Assembly (NCBI GenBank): GCA_003254905.1
Contig: QANU01005500.1
Span: forward strand, 142,554 to 206,553
Direction of reading: 5' to 3'
Length of the DNA: 64,000 nucleotides
Source of the DNA: Nissolia schottii
Lineage: Eukaryota > Streptophyta > Magnoliopsida > Fabales > Fabaceae
The position numbers and the translations under genes are program-made. The notes beneath the pieces are model-generated. The model was not told where the DNA came from. It did no database searches and saw only the letters and a list, made by a program, of their open reading frames with translations. Shown in pieces: positions 1 to 11,668 of this stretch (position 1 is the first letter of the stretch; each line of letters starts with the position of its first letter).

Positions 1-660
1 ATAATGAACAACTGATATTCCATAATAATTTCATGCTTGGCATTTGTTATTATCATGTGCACTTATGTTACTGTCATATTATATCTTCTATTCTTGATTA
101 TACGTGTGAATGTTAGGTTAAAGAAAATACTAGGATAATCAGTAATTTTTCGGGACTAGGTTCAGATAAATAACTAAAATGCATTTTGATGTATGCTTAC
201 TTAGAGATGGCCCAAACAATGGAACCTTATACGAGGACACTTAGTTTGTGCATAGGAACCCCACTGAGAAAACTTGTTTTCTCATCTCCATTCGCATTTG
301 GTTATAGGTTCCGACGAAGAGTACAAGGCACATGGCATCGGTGGACCTATTCACATCGTTGGATAGCTCGGATCATCCAAGAGTCGTCATACCAAACGAT
401 CGTCCCGCAATTTTAGAGTTTTCCTGAGGAGTGAAACCTTTTACCTTACCTTAGAATGGGTAAAGTCAGGACATATCAGAGTCCTCATCCAAGGGGTTTT
501 CCCCGTGATGCTTGAGACATTCGAAGATCCCCAATGCGACGTTTCACCATGTATTTTGTTGACCCCGATTAGTTCTGATTTCTGTTTAATTTGGCGTTTG
601 TGCCTATACTTGAACTATGTAATGACTGCCATTTTTTACCCATGTATAAACTTGGTGATG

Positions 661-729
<69 letters not shown>

Positions 730-930
730 GGGTTATTCAGTATTATAATGTATCGTTGAGGTTTGGATATCGATACATTGTCGCCTTACTCTTGTTCATG
801 TTCACCGTATATTCAATGTGTCATTTAAGTTTTTTAAAGAAACTAAGTGTAAAATAACGAAATGCTAAAACGTGACAACTAGCGAGCATTAATTACGACT
901 TAAGCCTAATTAGTTAGCTAGGATGTTACA
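1..930 (+). mobile_element. 3' part of a large LTR (truncated by window edge)
   Basis: This stretch matches about 42730-44630 of the window, with many substitutions and indels; the phrase 'gggactaggttcagataaat' is common to both. It ends at 930 in the same terminal motif, tgttaca, as the longer copy. A (TA)n tract at about 664-712 followed by (GA)n to 729 lies inside and differs from the second copy, as does the middle section 500-760. The window starts inside the element, so its 5' end is not visible. Assignment to an LTR rests on the second copy, which starts TGTAAC, ends GTTACA and has a near-duplicated flank. No coding region is supported here. Confidence 0.6.
664..729. repeat. Compound microsatellite (TA)n-(GA)n
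   Basis: About 24 TA units are followed by about 8 GA units. It is a simple-sequence tract and probably length-variable. The apparent ORF across it is an artefact. Confidence 0.95.
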
Positions 931-1565
931 ATAATTATTATTATTATTATTATTATTATCATCATTATGATTATTATTTTTTTTAAAATAAAAATTACAT
1001 TTCTAAAAAATAAAAATAAACAATTATAAATTTGCAATTTTTTTTCAACTATTGTACCAAACAACATAAAATTACAAATTAATTTTTAAATTGTTCAACT
1101 GTTCTAAATTAAATAAGACGCAAAAAAGATAAAATAAAATCAAAGTAACTTTTATATCATTATAACAAAAGATAGTCAACATCAACATAAACATAACAAA
1201 AGATAATTATTGTATTATTATTACTGTGGAAATATACACGCTAAGAAGAAAAAATTTGGGGAGGAAAACTAAATACTAGTGAGGCTAAGTTAGTATTTTT
1301 ACACATTAATTTCATTCCTAAGACATGGGAATAAAATATTCCCAACCCCTAATGTAAAAGAATGAAAAGTGATAGAAACTTGGGTAAATAAGTTTCCTGG
1401 GAATGATTTATTCCTCCAAATAAATTTTCATATCTTAAAATAAACGTATGTATAAAACATTCTCGAGCTAACATTCCCAAAATTATTCAAATATACCTTG
1501 AAACAAATGTTCCCTTATTATTGTTGGTGAGTGAATATAACTTAAGCTGACGCTATCTCATACTT
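931..1565. other. AT-rich intergenic DNA, no gene seen
   Basis: A (TTA)n tract directly follows the LTR end (about 935-959). The rest is AT-rich sequence with poly-A and poly-T runs. I see no coding potential and no recognisable element. Confidence 0.6.
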
Positions 1566-2201
1566 TAGGATGGCAATTGGGGCGGGGTGGGCCAGACCCT
1601 GTCTGACCCCCATATAAATGGGGTATGACAGGGTGGGCCAATTTGTTATGCGAGCTTAAAATTCTTGATCGTCTCACATTTTACTACGCTCGTGAGTGGT
1701 TGGTTAGCCTGCAAACTGAACAAAACATTTACAAAAGAAAAAGGTAATAATGTAAATAAAAAATACAAACTACATAAACAAAATACACACACATATAATA
1801 ACATAAAAAATTTCTTACTCATAGTTCCATAATAAACTAAGTTGGAGTCTTGCTCACACCAACAATCCAAAACAAAATATAATTCAACACAAAATAAATA
1901 ATTCAAAACAAAATAAAATCATGTTCAAGAAGCCAAAATAAATCACGTCTACAAAACCAAAATAAAATAAACCTTGTCCACAAAACCAAAATAAAATCTT
2001 CATCCAATGTTCACAAACCAATTTTTTTTTCTATTTTATGTTTTTTGTTAAAAAAAAGTTAACTTTAACCTGCCAACCCTTATTAGCCCGCAAGTTCAAG
2101 GATCAACCCGCATAGTCTCCAAACACTTAAACGAGCTCAAAATTTGTGTTCACCCCAAAAGATTAAGTCGGCGGCCGCCCAAACTCATTTTACCATCCCT
2201 A
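1566..2201. mobile_element. hAT-like non-autonomous element (MITE)
   Basis: The left end reads TAGGATGGCAATTGGGGCGG and the right end, read on the other strand, TAGGGATGGTAAAA. These are imperfect terminal inverted repeats of the common plant TAGGGATGGCAA type. The interior is AT-rich without a transposase. The length of about 636 bp is close to the better-defined relatives at 7823-8462 and 11669-12310. The flanking duplication is too diverged to define. The superfamily is inferred from TIR resemblance. Confidence 0.5.
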
Positions 2202-2491
2202 CGTATTTTCTCATAAACTCAATATTAACATAGGTGGCATTTTGATTGTCATTGTTCCCTTTTTATTGTTGGCCATTGTTTCGCTGGGAAACTAATTTTG
2301 TTTGGATGAGATCATGGACGATGGTAGCGAAAGCCCTTCCCTTCAACTTGGACATTGCGAAGAACAAACATTTTGATCGTTAATTACCAACAAAAGAAAG
2401 ACTGAAAACATGGCCCATTAGGTGACAAACCTCACCTCAAAATTTTAATTTTTCACTATACTAAGCAACAATACATTTAGAAACAACCAAA

Positions 2492-2497
2492 TTTATT
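2492..2497 (-). terminator. Possible polyadenylation signal of the DnaJ gene
   Basis: AATAAA on the minus strand, about 110 nt past the DnaJ stop codon. Position and motif fit a poly(A) signal. Plant signals are loose, so this is only a candidate. Confidence 0.35.
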
Positions 2498-2604
2498 GGC
2501 AAATCTAATCTAATCCAATACGTACATACTTTGGTGAAAATAACTCACCCTGACATCTGCCGAGTGCTATCATCATCATCATTAATACATATTTAATCTC
2601 AGGC

Positions 2605-5505
2605 TCACGGAGCCAAGAGTTTCTTAATTCCCGCCTTCTGTTCATCAGTGAGCCGAGCTGGGAACTTGATGTTGAACCTTATCCTCAAGTTCCCTCTCTT
2701 TGATGGATCCTTTGAGATTGGCATTCCTTCCTTAGGCACAACCTCCTCATAGTTGGGATGAATAACACTGTTGATTGGCACGGTTAAGCTCCTGCCATCC
2801 AGTGTGGTGAGGCGCACTGTATACCCAGTTAAGGCCTCTGCCAGAGATATCTTCAGGGTAACGATCAGATCGTTCCCGTCACGAGTAAAGACACTATGGG
2901 GTTTTTCTTCAATGACAAAGACAAGGTCTGCGGCCGCCATGTTTGGCTGTTCATTTCCCTTCTCCGGGAAGGTGATCTTCGTCCCCTTCTTCCAACCAGG
3001 CTTGACGTTTATGGTCAAGATCTCCTCCACTGGCATGGTTTTACTGCATCACCGATGAAAGAGAATGCATCACTAATTAGCTAAAAAGACAATGAATGAA
3101 GGCTATGAACAAAAATTTTGTAGAGAGATCCACAGACTAAAATATTGTTTCATGTTTAGCAATCAATCATAATGAGTTCTCGACGCAGCAATAGCCTTAT
3201 GATTTTAAGTTTAAATTTCATAAACTCAATACTGGGTATAATAAGAACCAAAAATATATAGTGAATAACAGAAGAACGAACATCTATCATCACCATCACC
3301 GTCCCTGTGAAGTTGTGATGCTTGCTACAACTCGGACAACAGTACTATTGCTAAAGAGTGTCAGCCATTAGCAAGTAAGTATTGTTCATTTGGAAATTAA
3401 ACCAAGCAAGTTTTCTATCCAGGAGAACTCAAGGGAAAAAAAAACTAACTTTCCTAACCAAAATCATCGTTTCAGTTTAATTCCAAACCATCAGTAACAA
3501 TTAAAGAATGTCTATCTAGAGCCACTACAAAGGCTAGCAACTGGGAAAAGGATAAACAACAATAAATTTCAAACTATCTATTGTTCATATAACCATTCAA
3601 ATAAAATACTAGAAACAGTTCCAGCAAAAGAAAAAAAATACTAGAAAGAACCAGGTAGTCTTCTTTTTTTAAAGAATTCCACAAATCAACATAAAAGGAC
3701 AGTTTTATTCATTAGCCCTTCCATAAACTACAAGGCCTTCTTGTGGGAGCGGAACTAAAAGGCCTATCAATCAAGGTCGAATCATTACACACCAAAGATA
3801 ACAATAAGGTTTGCAGATATTCTAATGATTTATTCTAACAAGTGCCTTAAATGGTTCCAATGAAAATGGCTATAATTGGGCATCTCCACAGACAGCCAAC
3901 CCTACATCATTAATTCTCAACTCGTACTCTCAACATAACAGAACTTAAAATTGCGAAGCAGCCATGCTTCAGTTTAGTTAGTTTCTTTTTCAATGGATCC
4001 ATATATGTCTTTCTTTTTCAATGGATCCATATATGTACAGTCTACTTACTACCAAATTGATGGAGGTTCAATCATTTAAGTAATGCACACAAATTGACCA
4101 TATCAACAATACAAAAACAAAAATCATGAGAAGATCAACATAGCAGAAGGAATAGCCAGAAAATAACAACTACTCACCCACTGACATCAGCAATTTCTCT
4201 AGAGATCTTCATTTTCTTCGTAGTCCCTCTATATATCTCCTCCAGAGTGCAGGGCAACTTGTTCTCAATAGGAGGGGCCTTGCGAGTTGCACCTGGACTC
4301 ATATGTACACCTCCTCCTTCCCCAAAAGAACCAAACATATCATCTCCAAACATTCCACTAGAGAACCTTGACCTCATTCCGCCGCCGCCGCCGCTACCTC
4401 TCCCACCCATGCCACCAAACGGGCTTGAGAACCCAAAAAATTCTGAGAAAATATCATCCGCATCCCGAGGGTTGAACCGAAATGATCCTGGGAAATCTCC
4501 GGTCGAAAAGAAAGTAGTTCCACCACCGGCACCGGCACCACCTGCATCAGGAGGAGGTACTTGTCCTTTAAGACCCTCTTCCCCATATTGATCATAGATA
4601 GCTCTCTTTTGAGGATCACTAAGCACCTACAGTAATCACAATAGAGCCAAAGTAAGTATCAGTGCATCAACCAGATGAAACTTCTTTTAATTGAATTTCA
4701 CTGTTTTCATTGTGTCACTAAAAACTCAAAAACTTACTATATCCTTATGAAAAACATTAGAATCACAATCGCATGTGGGGACAAAAAAGGAAAAAAAAAT
4801 GAGTAAGCATCATCCAGTTTACATCACTGATTGAGTTTGACTAAGCATCACCCAGACAACATTTTTGATTGAGTTACATTGTTTCAATCCTAAATTCAGA
4901 AAAGAAGGGGGAAAAAAGTTAAAAATACAAATTGAAATACCATTATGAATTGAAAACACTTACAATCACAATTGAAGTGTAGAAGTTCAACACCTAGATA
5001 ATAATTTTGATTGGGTTCACTCCAAATTTCAGAAAAGCTTAAAGTCATGCAATACCCTCGTGGAAAACATTGGAATGGAATCACAATATCATGGAGGAAA
5101 AAATAAACGTCCAGATAGAACTTTTTCATTTTAACTGTTTCAATCCTAGTTTCAAGAAAAAAACAAAAGCAGAAAAGTTTGCAATACCTTTATTAAGAAA
5201 CAGGCAGAATAACAATAGCAGTAGAAAAGATTTGATTTGAGTATGCATGTTTTTCACTCCTGATTCTAGAATTAAAAAAAAAAAAAAGATCAAAACTTTG
5301 CAATAATATAATTACGAAAAAGAAATAAGATTAAAAATACCTCGTAGGCTTCTGAAACTTGCTTAAACTTAGCTTCAGCTTCTTTCTTGTTGGTGGGGTT
5401 CTTGTCAGGGTGCCACTTCATGGCAAGTTTCCTGTAAGCCTTCTTCAAGTCTTCGTCTTTGGCGTTCTTATCAACCTGCAAGATCTTGTAATAGTCCACA
5501 CCCAT
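2605..5505 (-). CDS. Type II (class B) DnaJ/HSP40 co-chaperone, 3 exons, 350 aa
   Basis: Cytosolic-type J-domain co-chaperone expected to deliver clients to HSP70 and stimulate its ATPase. Exon 1 is 5341-5505, exon 2 4178-4626, exon 3 2605-3043. Both introns are GT..AG and the frame is continuous over 1,053 nt including the stop. Residues 1-70 form the J domain with the HPD motif (WHPDKNP). Residues of about 75-150 are Gly/Phe-rich with GGG runs. The rest is the two-part C-terminal client-binding region, starting near [12 protein letters not shown] and running through [19 protein letters not shown] and [11 protein letters not shown]. There is no CXXCXGXG zinc finger, hence type II (DNAJB-like). 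No signal peptide or membrane segment is seen. The start is the first ATG, at [10 protein letters not shown], where this family starts. A three-unit heat-shock element lies about 155 bp upstream. The length is normal for the plant family. Nothing in the gene looks broken. Confidence 0.95.
3998..4036. repeat. Short direct repeat in DnaJ intron 2
   Basis: The phrase tttcaatggatccatatatg occurs twice head to tail with a unit of about 28 bp. It is a simple tandem duplication within the intron, with no evidence of function. Confidence 0.7.
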
Positions 5506-5658
5506 CTTTGGTTGGTGGTGATGCTTCTTCTTCTTCTTCTGCTCCTCTCTTTCTCTTCTTCGCTTTTGCTCTTCTTTTGTTGTGATTTGGAATTGATGGA
5601 GGAGGACTGTCTTCTAATTCTTTTAAACACTTCTTAGGTGTGCGTCTCGATCTCCGTG

Positions 5659-5671
5659 GAAACTTCCAGAA
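5659..5671. promoter_or_regulatory. Heat-shock element (three perfect GAA/TTC units) upstream of DnaJ
   Basis: The sequence GAAacTTCcaGAA has three alternating units at exact 5-bp spacing, matching the HSF consensus nGAAnnTTCnnGAAn. It lies about 155 bp upstream of the DnaJ ATG, in the promoter or 5' UTR. This fits heat induction of an HSP40 gene. HSF binding is inferred from the motif only. Confidence 0.65.
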
Positions 5672-5739
5672 ATCCACACACTTCGCTGTTGGATTTCTAC
5701 GTGCTTTAAGAAACACTCTGTTAACAGTTACCCACCATC

Positions 5740-6760
5740 ATTTTACTCCACTCATAAATAAACATCATATCACAAACAAACAAATATTTCACTGCAACCA
5801 CCCAAATATTACATCACAAAAAACCAAACATTAAAACACTCAAGAATAAATATTACAGTACTATAAACAAATATTATACTACACAAAAATAAATAAATAA
5901 ATAAACATTATAACACTCATAAATAAACATTACAACGTAAATAAACAAACATTACACTACACAGACACATTACATAATATAGTGAATAACATATATCAGA
6001 GAAAAATGTCTTCATTTATGCTCTCCATAACGTCTTAAAAAGAAAAAAAAAAAACAAAGACAAACCACAAAAAATAACGGATACAAATAAAGAAACAAGA
6101 AATGAAAAAAAAAAAAAAAAAGAAAGAGAAAACTAAGAAGAAGAAAATATGTGGTTAAGTTAACTGCCATGTTAATAATTAACGGCTTAACATGGTTAAA
6201 GGCTAAAATCTTACAAAAAAATTGTGAGGGATGAGTTTTAGCAAAAAAAATTTATGAGGGGTAAAATACAAAATTCAAAAGTTATGAAGGACTAAAAATA
6301 TATTTAACCATTTTTTTAACGAGTTTTATACATTGACAGTCTTTTCACACCATCATCAGTCAAATTTTATCACATTAACAACATATTTGTCTCACACATA
6401 ATATTCTAAAAGTCACGTATATAAAATAATTTTATTGGATGACATAGTAAAATATTTTATAGGATTAGAATTCATTGATGAATAAGAAGAAAATGGTAAG
6501 TATGAACACTTATTTTGGTACCGATTAAAATTTTTAGTTTCGATCCAAAAGAAATTTATTTTATTTTGTTTTAGTCTCTATGAATATCAACAAGGCCTCT
6601 CTAAAAAAAAATTGTATACTCCAATCATGACCTAAACCCATATTCAAGGATAACACAACTTGATCAAACTCCAACTAGTCTTTAAAATGGTCTAGTTATT
6701 TGGACAACTCCATTACGTGCCAACATAGTTCCACCGTATAAGAATTCAATGAGTGTGAGT
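5740..6760. other. Intergenic DNA with degenerate 'aaataaacatta' repeats
   Basis: From about 5750 to 5960 the words aaataaacatt and attacactaca recur in a loose, diverged array. Poly-A tracts follow near 6040-6120. No coding region is supported. This stretch (5413-6934) is exactly what is missing from the second copy of the duplicated segment. Confidence 0.5.
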
Positions 6761-6939
6761 CCCACAATAAATATTAAATTCAATTTGGAAATGTCTTATT
6801 CGCCAGACATCTCTTTCTTTCGTCAATTTGTAACTTGGTTGAACAAAGGTTTGTAACCTTTGTTTAATCAAGTTTGTAATGAAAATGTACGTTTTTATGA
6901 GATGTGTGTCAGTGGAGTCAAAGATGTGTTGTACGTCAA

Positions 6940-7500
6940 ATTGAATAAGCTTGTAACACACGATAATAATTTGTAATTCCTGCAACAAAAGTTTGTAACT
7001 TTGTTCAATCAAGTTTGTAACCAAAAGTATGTTTATAGGAAAACGTACAAGTGTAGTAGAAGAGAGAGAGGATGACTTGACTGATAAAGAGTTCCTCTCT
7101 TCTGCTCCAATTGCACACATTCTCATAAAAATTTACTTTTCATTGCAAACTCTATTGAACAAAGGCTAAAACCCTTTTTTTACTCCTGTTACAAACTAGC
7201 CACTAACGACAGACTTTCTCCACTTGCACACATTCTTCCCCATAAAAGTTAATTACAAACTCTATTGAACAAATGCTACAAACCTTTATTGTTGCAGTCA
7301 CAAACTTCAGTTTCTCTCCTTACAAACTATTATAATGAGTAGTAAACTTATTGAATGACACTATTTTATTCAATATGAAGTCTCTTTCTTTCTTCTGCTC
7401 CACTTGCACACATTCCTGTAAAGGCATTTTTTTGTTACAAATTTAATTGAATAAAGTTACAAATCTTTTTGTACCTCAAGTTAAATGTTACAAACTTTTG
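6940..7500. repeat. Array of diverged ACAAACT-type repeats
   Basis: A theme of about 100-190 bp recurs at least three times: 'cttgcacacattc', then 'ataaaagtta', then 'acaaactctattgaacaaa', then 'gctacaaacc'. The clearest units start near 7100, 7215 and 7390. The same array is present in copy 2 (10760-11330). ORFs read here are low-complexity and not credible genes. Confidence 0.6.
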
Positions 7501-7822
7501 TGAACTTGACTACAAATATGTTGGAGAGAGAAAATGAAAATAAAGAGAGAGAGAGAGAGAGAGAGAAAATATGGAGAGAAAGAGATGCAATCATGTCATT
7601 TGTCCTTTATTATTCTTTTTCTTTATGTGTGTGTATTGGGATAAGGAATCCGGTGACACTGTCTTACTGTTGTCCAAAAATAATTTTTGACTTTGAAAAT
7701 AGACAACTGACTTTTCTAAATTTGGGGATAAGGTTCTCAATGTTGTATCAAGGGGAACAACAACAAAAAAAAAAGGGTTGGAGTGGTATCTAAACATTTT
7801 TTTGGTCTAACTTAAGGATTGG

Positions 7823-8462
7823 TAAGGATGACAAAATGGGGTTTAACTCAGCAGAGTGAGACAGGCAACTTGCCTATTTTGCAAGATGTGTTAAAATTTT
7901 TAACTCGTTTAAAATTTTCAACCCATCAAGTTGAACTTGTTTGACTTGCGAGCTAAATCAAAGAAGAGGCAAGGAAGGTTAAAAAAAATACTCCTTTTCT
8001 TCCGATAGTTTAGGGAGACAAAAAAGTTAGTTGCCTAATATTCTCTTTTGTATTTGTACGTCAACATTATTTTTTAATGTTCTATTTCCTGTAATTTTTT
8101 TTTTTTTGATCTCCAACTCTCTAAGTAACCAAGAACGTTCTATGTAAGATATTATGTGTGTTTTTTTTACCTTGAACATCAAAATTACTTCCAAAATGAA
8201 TTGCACCATTAGAGGACAAACCATTGTTTGACAAATAATTACAATTTATTAAATTTGGTTAATGTCCCAAAATAATATTTACATTAATGAATTTAAATGT
8301 TTTTTTTTGTGTGTCAATTCGCCGGCATCTGGTTACCGTGCTAAATAACGAGGCTAACGTATATTTTTAACTCATCTAAAAAATTAACTTGGTCGACCCC
8401 AACTCGTTTAAATGCGATTTTATGCAGCTTGACCCGCCCACCATGTCCCTATTGCCATCCCT
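7823..8462. mobile_element. hAT-like MITE with 8-bp target duplication (copy 1)
   Basis: It is bounded by AGGATTGG (7815-7822) and AGGATCGG (8463-8470), an 8-bp direct repeat with one mismatch, the size typical of hAT elements. The left end reads TAAGGATGACAAAATGGGG. The right end on the other strand reads AGGGATGGCAATAGGGAC, an imperfect inverted repeat. It is about 640 bp with no transposase. Confidence 0.65.
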
Positions 8463-8469
8463 AGGATCG

Positions 8470-8900
8470 GGAAGAGTTACTCATCAAAATGGATGGTGAG
8501 CAACTAAACCAATGACCACACACAGGTCATAGTTCAGCAAACACCATGGTTCCAAGAGATACAAAGAGTTTCTTATGTGGTTTGTTCTTTACGTGTATAC
8601 TTTACCTATGGACGCTGTCTGTTTTTTGATTCAAGGCTCGGGCTTGTGCTGTTACACGAAGATGTTGACGCGAATTGGCAAGGAATTCGTTGTGGTTTTT
8701 TCTAGACCCGTTTTGGCAATGGGGTTTGATGGGAGAACACACATTCACCTTCGCAAGCCTTTTTATTGTTTTGTTGTGTGCTTGGATTGGACTACACCTG
8801 CTTCTTTGCTCCTCTCCTCTTAGTTTGGGAGAGTCTTGAAAATAAAAACGTATCGGATGAACAATTTTTTTTTTTTCATTTTATAGTTGTTAATAAATAC
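8470..8900. other. Unrecognised stretch conserved in all duplicate copies
   Basis: The sequence is repeated at about 12318-12820, and its right half again at 14431-14640. It is less AT-rich than its surroundings and contains ORFs of 60-90 codons in the different copies, but the reading frames are not conserved. I recognise no domain. It may be a decayed gene or transposon piece. Confidence 0.4.
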
Positions 8901-9637
8901 TAGTGACACCTATATATGCTCTTTTCACATTACGTACAACCTATGGTTCCCTTAATCTATCATTGTAGGAGTTCACAAGAATTAAGAAACTCAAAATTAT
9001 GACTTAATTATAAATCTATAAAATATGTTTATTAAAATGATATTATTTAGTTCTTAATATCTAATCAACTCATTCTATTAATCTCACATAATATTTTTTT
9101 GATTATTAATGTGGTTAAAATTGAATTCTATGAAAGATAAAATAATAAAATAAATAATAACTAATGTGTAAAAATGACATATAAAACAGATCAATATATA
9201 TTAGGGAGGAACATGATGTGAGAGTTGAAACTTAGACTCCCATACAAGATATAGCAAGTAATTGCTAGACTGTGGACTCAACCCCAGAATTTTGAGAGGT
9301 TATTTTCATATTAATTCTACTTATCACAATTTTTCTATGAATAATAAGTTTAGTAGGGAAAAAGGCAAGACGATCCTTGGCAATTAATTAATAGGAATTT
9401 ATGTATCCAAAATTCAGTTAACGTAGACAAGTTTTAATTCACAAGACAGATTCTCTGTGTTCATTTAAAAGGCAAAAAACCAAATATAAATAAAATAACT
9501 AGCGATTGGAGCTCCCTTTCAGGCAACTTGAATCATAAATTAAGCTAATCACTTAAAAAAAGCGAACTAGAAGAAGTGCTACAAAACGAGTCAAACTAAT
9601 ACTAAGAAAATAAGGGTACTACAAATGTATTTATCTT

Positions 9638-10190
9638 CTAACAAGGTATTTGGTGAATAAACCATTGAAGGATCGTTACTGGGAGCTTTATAAGACTCAC
9701 AGCCACATTGGTCAATCCAGCGAAGCATATGCAACATGGACACAAGCAACTCAATATTGACCTGCAATGCCATCACCACAATTCATCTATAGAAAATTGA
9801 AAAAGAACTTACCAAGAGAAAAAAAAAAGCATTTTATGAATTTTGAACCATTAATTTTAATTTATAATATTTAAAAAATATAAAAAAATCAATAAATAGT
9901 TTATTTTTAAATCATACCTTAAATGTAATCCTGAATTATGCACATATTTCCTCATTTTGTGTGATTGAATTATTGAATGTCAACTCTCTAATAATAAAGT
10001 TGTAGATAAATGGAAATGGAACCCAAAAATGAAAAGAGATATCGTAAAAGAAATTAAAAACAAAATGGAGAATTTCATACCCAAGAAGATAGATAATTGC
10101 ACCCAACAGAGATAAAATCAATGCCACCAAAGCGAAGGGTAATCCAAGAACGAAACCCAATGGCCTGCATTCGCAAAAATCACCCTCCAT
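9638..10190 (-). CDS. TAXIMIN-type small cysteine-rich peptide, copy 1, 2 exons, 77 aa
   Basis: Member of the plant TAXIMIN family: short conserved membrane-associated or secreted peptides, first described in Taxus and studied in Arabidopsis (TAX1, TAX2) for roles in lateral-organ and fruit shape. Exon 1 is 10081-10190, exon 2 9638-9761, with a 319-nt intron beginning GTATGA and ending TTGCAG. Splicing in phase 2 gives an N-terminus with ECRPLGFVLGLPFAL, a hydrophobic segment (about residues 13-36), the motif LSCLCPCCIC, then SLIKLPVTILQWF and the family's usual ending QIPC. These features match the family at both ends and in length. Unspliced, each exon appears as a separate short ORF, the second in the wrong frame, so the gene is easily missed. 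All 77 codons are open. The closest relative is the copy at 13579-14137. Peptide processing and function here are inferred from the family. Confidence 0.9.
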
Positions 10191-10552
10191 TTCCCCCCTT
10201 TCTCTCTATAGTCTTTGCTTTAATTGTTGTATCAAATCGTATTATGTTTTTCTGTGTTTTGAATCATCGGAAGAAGAGTGAAGGGAAGCGAGGTATAAAT
10301 CGTTTGTATAATTTTGTCTCAATGTTGATGTGATTTTCAAGGGAAAGCCCAACGTGACGAGAACTCCAATGACTTCCTTTTATCTTCGTTGACTTTGGAT
10401 TGGTGTTCTGCTTTCGGCCTTCCATTATTTAAATTATATGGTTTTTTAACAATTTTATTTTCTCTACTATTTATAATTCGGTATGATGGGGTTTGATGGG
10501 CTTGACATTCTCCTTCGCAGGCCTTTTTATCGGTTTACTACGGTGGGCTGTT

Positions 10553-10758
10553 GCAGAATAACAATAGCAGTAGAAAAGATTTGACTTGAGTATGACTGTT
10601 TTTCACTCCTGATTCTAGAATAGAAAAAAAAAAGCTCAAAACTTTGCAATAATATAATTATGAAAAAGAAATAACATTAAAAATACTTCGTAGGCTTCTG
10701 AAACTTGCTTAAACTTAGCTTCAGCTTCTTTCTTGTTGGTGGGGTTCTTGTCAGGGTG
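10553..10758 (-). pseudogene. Duplicated fragment of DnaJ exon 1 and intron 1
   Basis: This matches 5204-5412: the 3' end of DnaJ intron 1 sequence next to exon 1 and the 3' half of exon 1, ending at the HPD codons. It carries several substitutions, including a change at the exon/intron border where the exon-final G became A. The J domain is cut, and no promoter or start codon is present. It is joined on the left to the end of copy 1 of the duplication and on the right to sequence matching 6935 onward, with a GT microhomology at the second join. It is a non-functional scar of the tandem duplication. Confidence 0.9.
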
Positions 10759-11668
10759 TCAAATTGAATAAGCTTGTAACCCACAATAATAATTTGTAAT
10801 TCCTGCAACAAAAGTTTGTAACTTTGTTCAATCAAGTTTGTAACTAAAAAGTACGTTTACATGAAAATGTACAAGTGTAGTAAAAGAGATAGAGGATGAC
10901 TTGACTGATGAAGAGTCTCTCTCTTTTGCTCCACTTGCACATATTCCCATAAAAATTTACTTTTCACTGCAAACTCTATTGAACAAAGGCTAAAAACCTT
11001 TTTTTGCTCATGTTACAAACTAGCCACTGACGACAGATTCTCTCCACTTGCACACATTCTCTCATAAAAGTTACAAACTCTATTGAACAAATGGTACAAA
11101 CATTTATTGTTGCTATCACAAACTTCAGTTACTCTCCTTACAAACTATTATAATCAGTAAAAAAACTTTATTGAATGACATTATTTCATTCAATATGAAG
11201 TCTCTCTCTTTCTTCTGCTCCACCTGCACACATTCTTGTAAAAGTAATTTTTTTGTTACAAATTTAATTGAATAAAGTTACAAATCTTTTTGCACATCAA
11301 GTTAAATGTTATGAACTTTTGTGAACTTTACTACAAATATGTTGGAGAAAGAAAATGATAATAAAGAGAGAGAGAGAAAGAAAAGCAAGAGAGAAAGAGA
11401 TGCAATCATGTCTTTTGTCCTTTATTATTTTCTATTAACATCCATGATACCCACCTATTATTTTTCTTTTCTTTATGTGTGTGTATTGGGACAAGAAATC
11501 CGATGACACCATATTGCTAATGTCCAAAAATAATTTTTGATTTTGAAAACAGACAACTGGCTTTTCTAGATTTGGGGATAAGGTTCTCAATGTTGCATCG
11601 AGGGGAACAGCAACAAAAAAGGGTTGGAGTAGTATCTAAACATTTTTCTTGTCTAACTTAAGGATTGG

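Larger units (their letters stand above)
6935..10552. repeat. Segmental duplication, copy 1
   Basis: This segment matches about 10757-14496 nearly collinearly, with scattered substitutions and small indels. It contains an array of diverged ACAAACT-rich repeats (6940-7500), a GA tract, a hAT-like MITE (7823-8462), an unrecognised conserved stretch (8470-8900) and the first TAXIMIN gene. At 10550-10553 it joins a copy of DnaJ intron 1. The duplicated unit therefore originally began inside the DnaJ gene, at 5204, and ran to about 10552. Confidence 0.9.

Noticed and set aside
505..759. 84-codon ORF
   Set aside because: It runs through the (TA)n-(GA)n microsatellite inside an LTR; the protein is a Tyr-Ile repeat.
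4247..4591. 114-codon ORF on the plus strand
   Set aside because: It is the antisense shadow of DnaJ exon 2; the proline runs mirror the glycine-rich region.
7485..7793. 102-codon ORF rich in Glu and Arg
   Set aside because: It follows a GA repeat, and the counterpart in copy 2 is shorter and differs in frame. Not a conserved gene.
9591..9779. 62-codon ORF starting MVMALQVNIEL
   Set aside because: It covers TAXIMIN exon 2 in the wrong frame. The right frame follows from splicing to exon 1.
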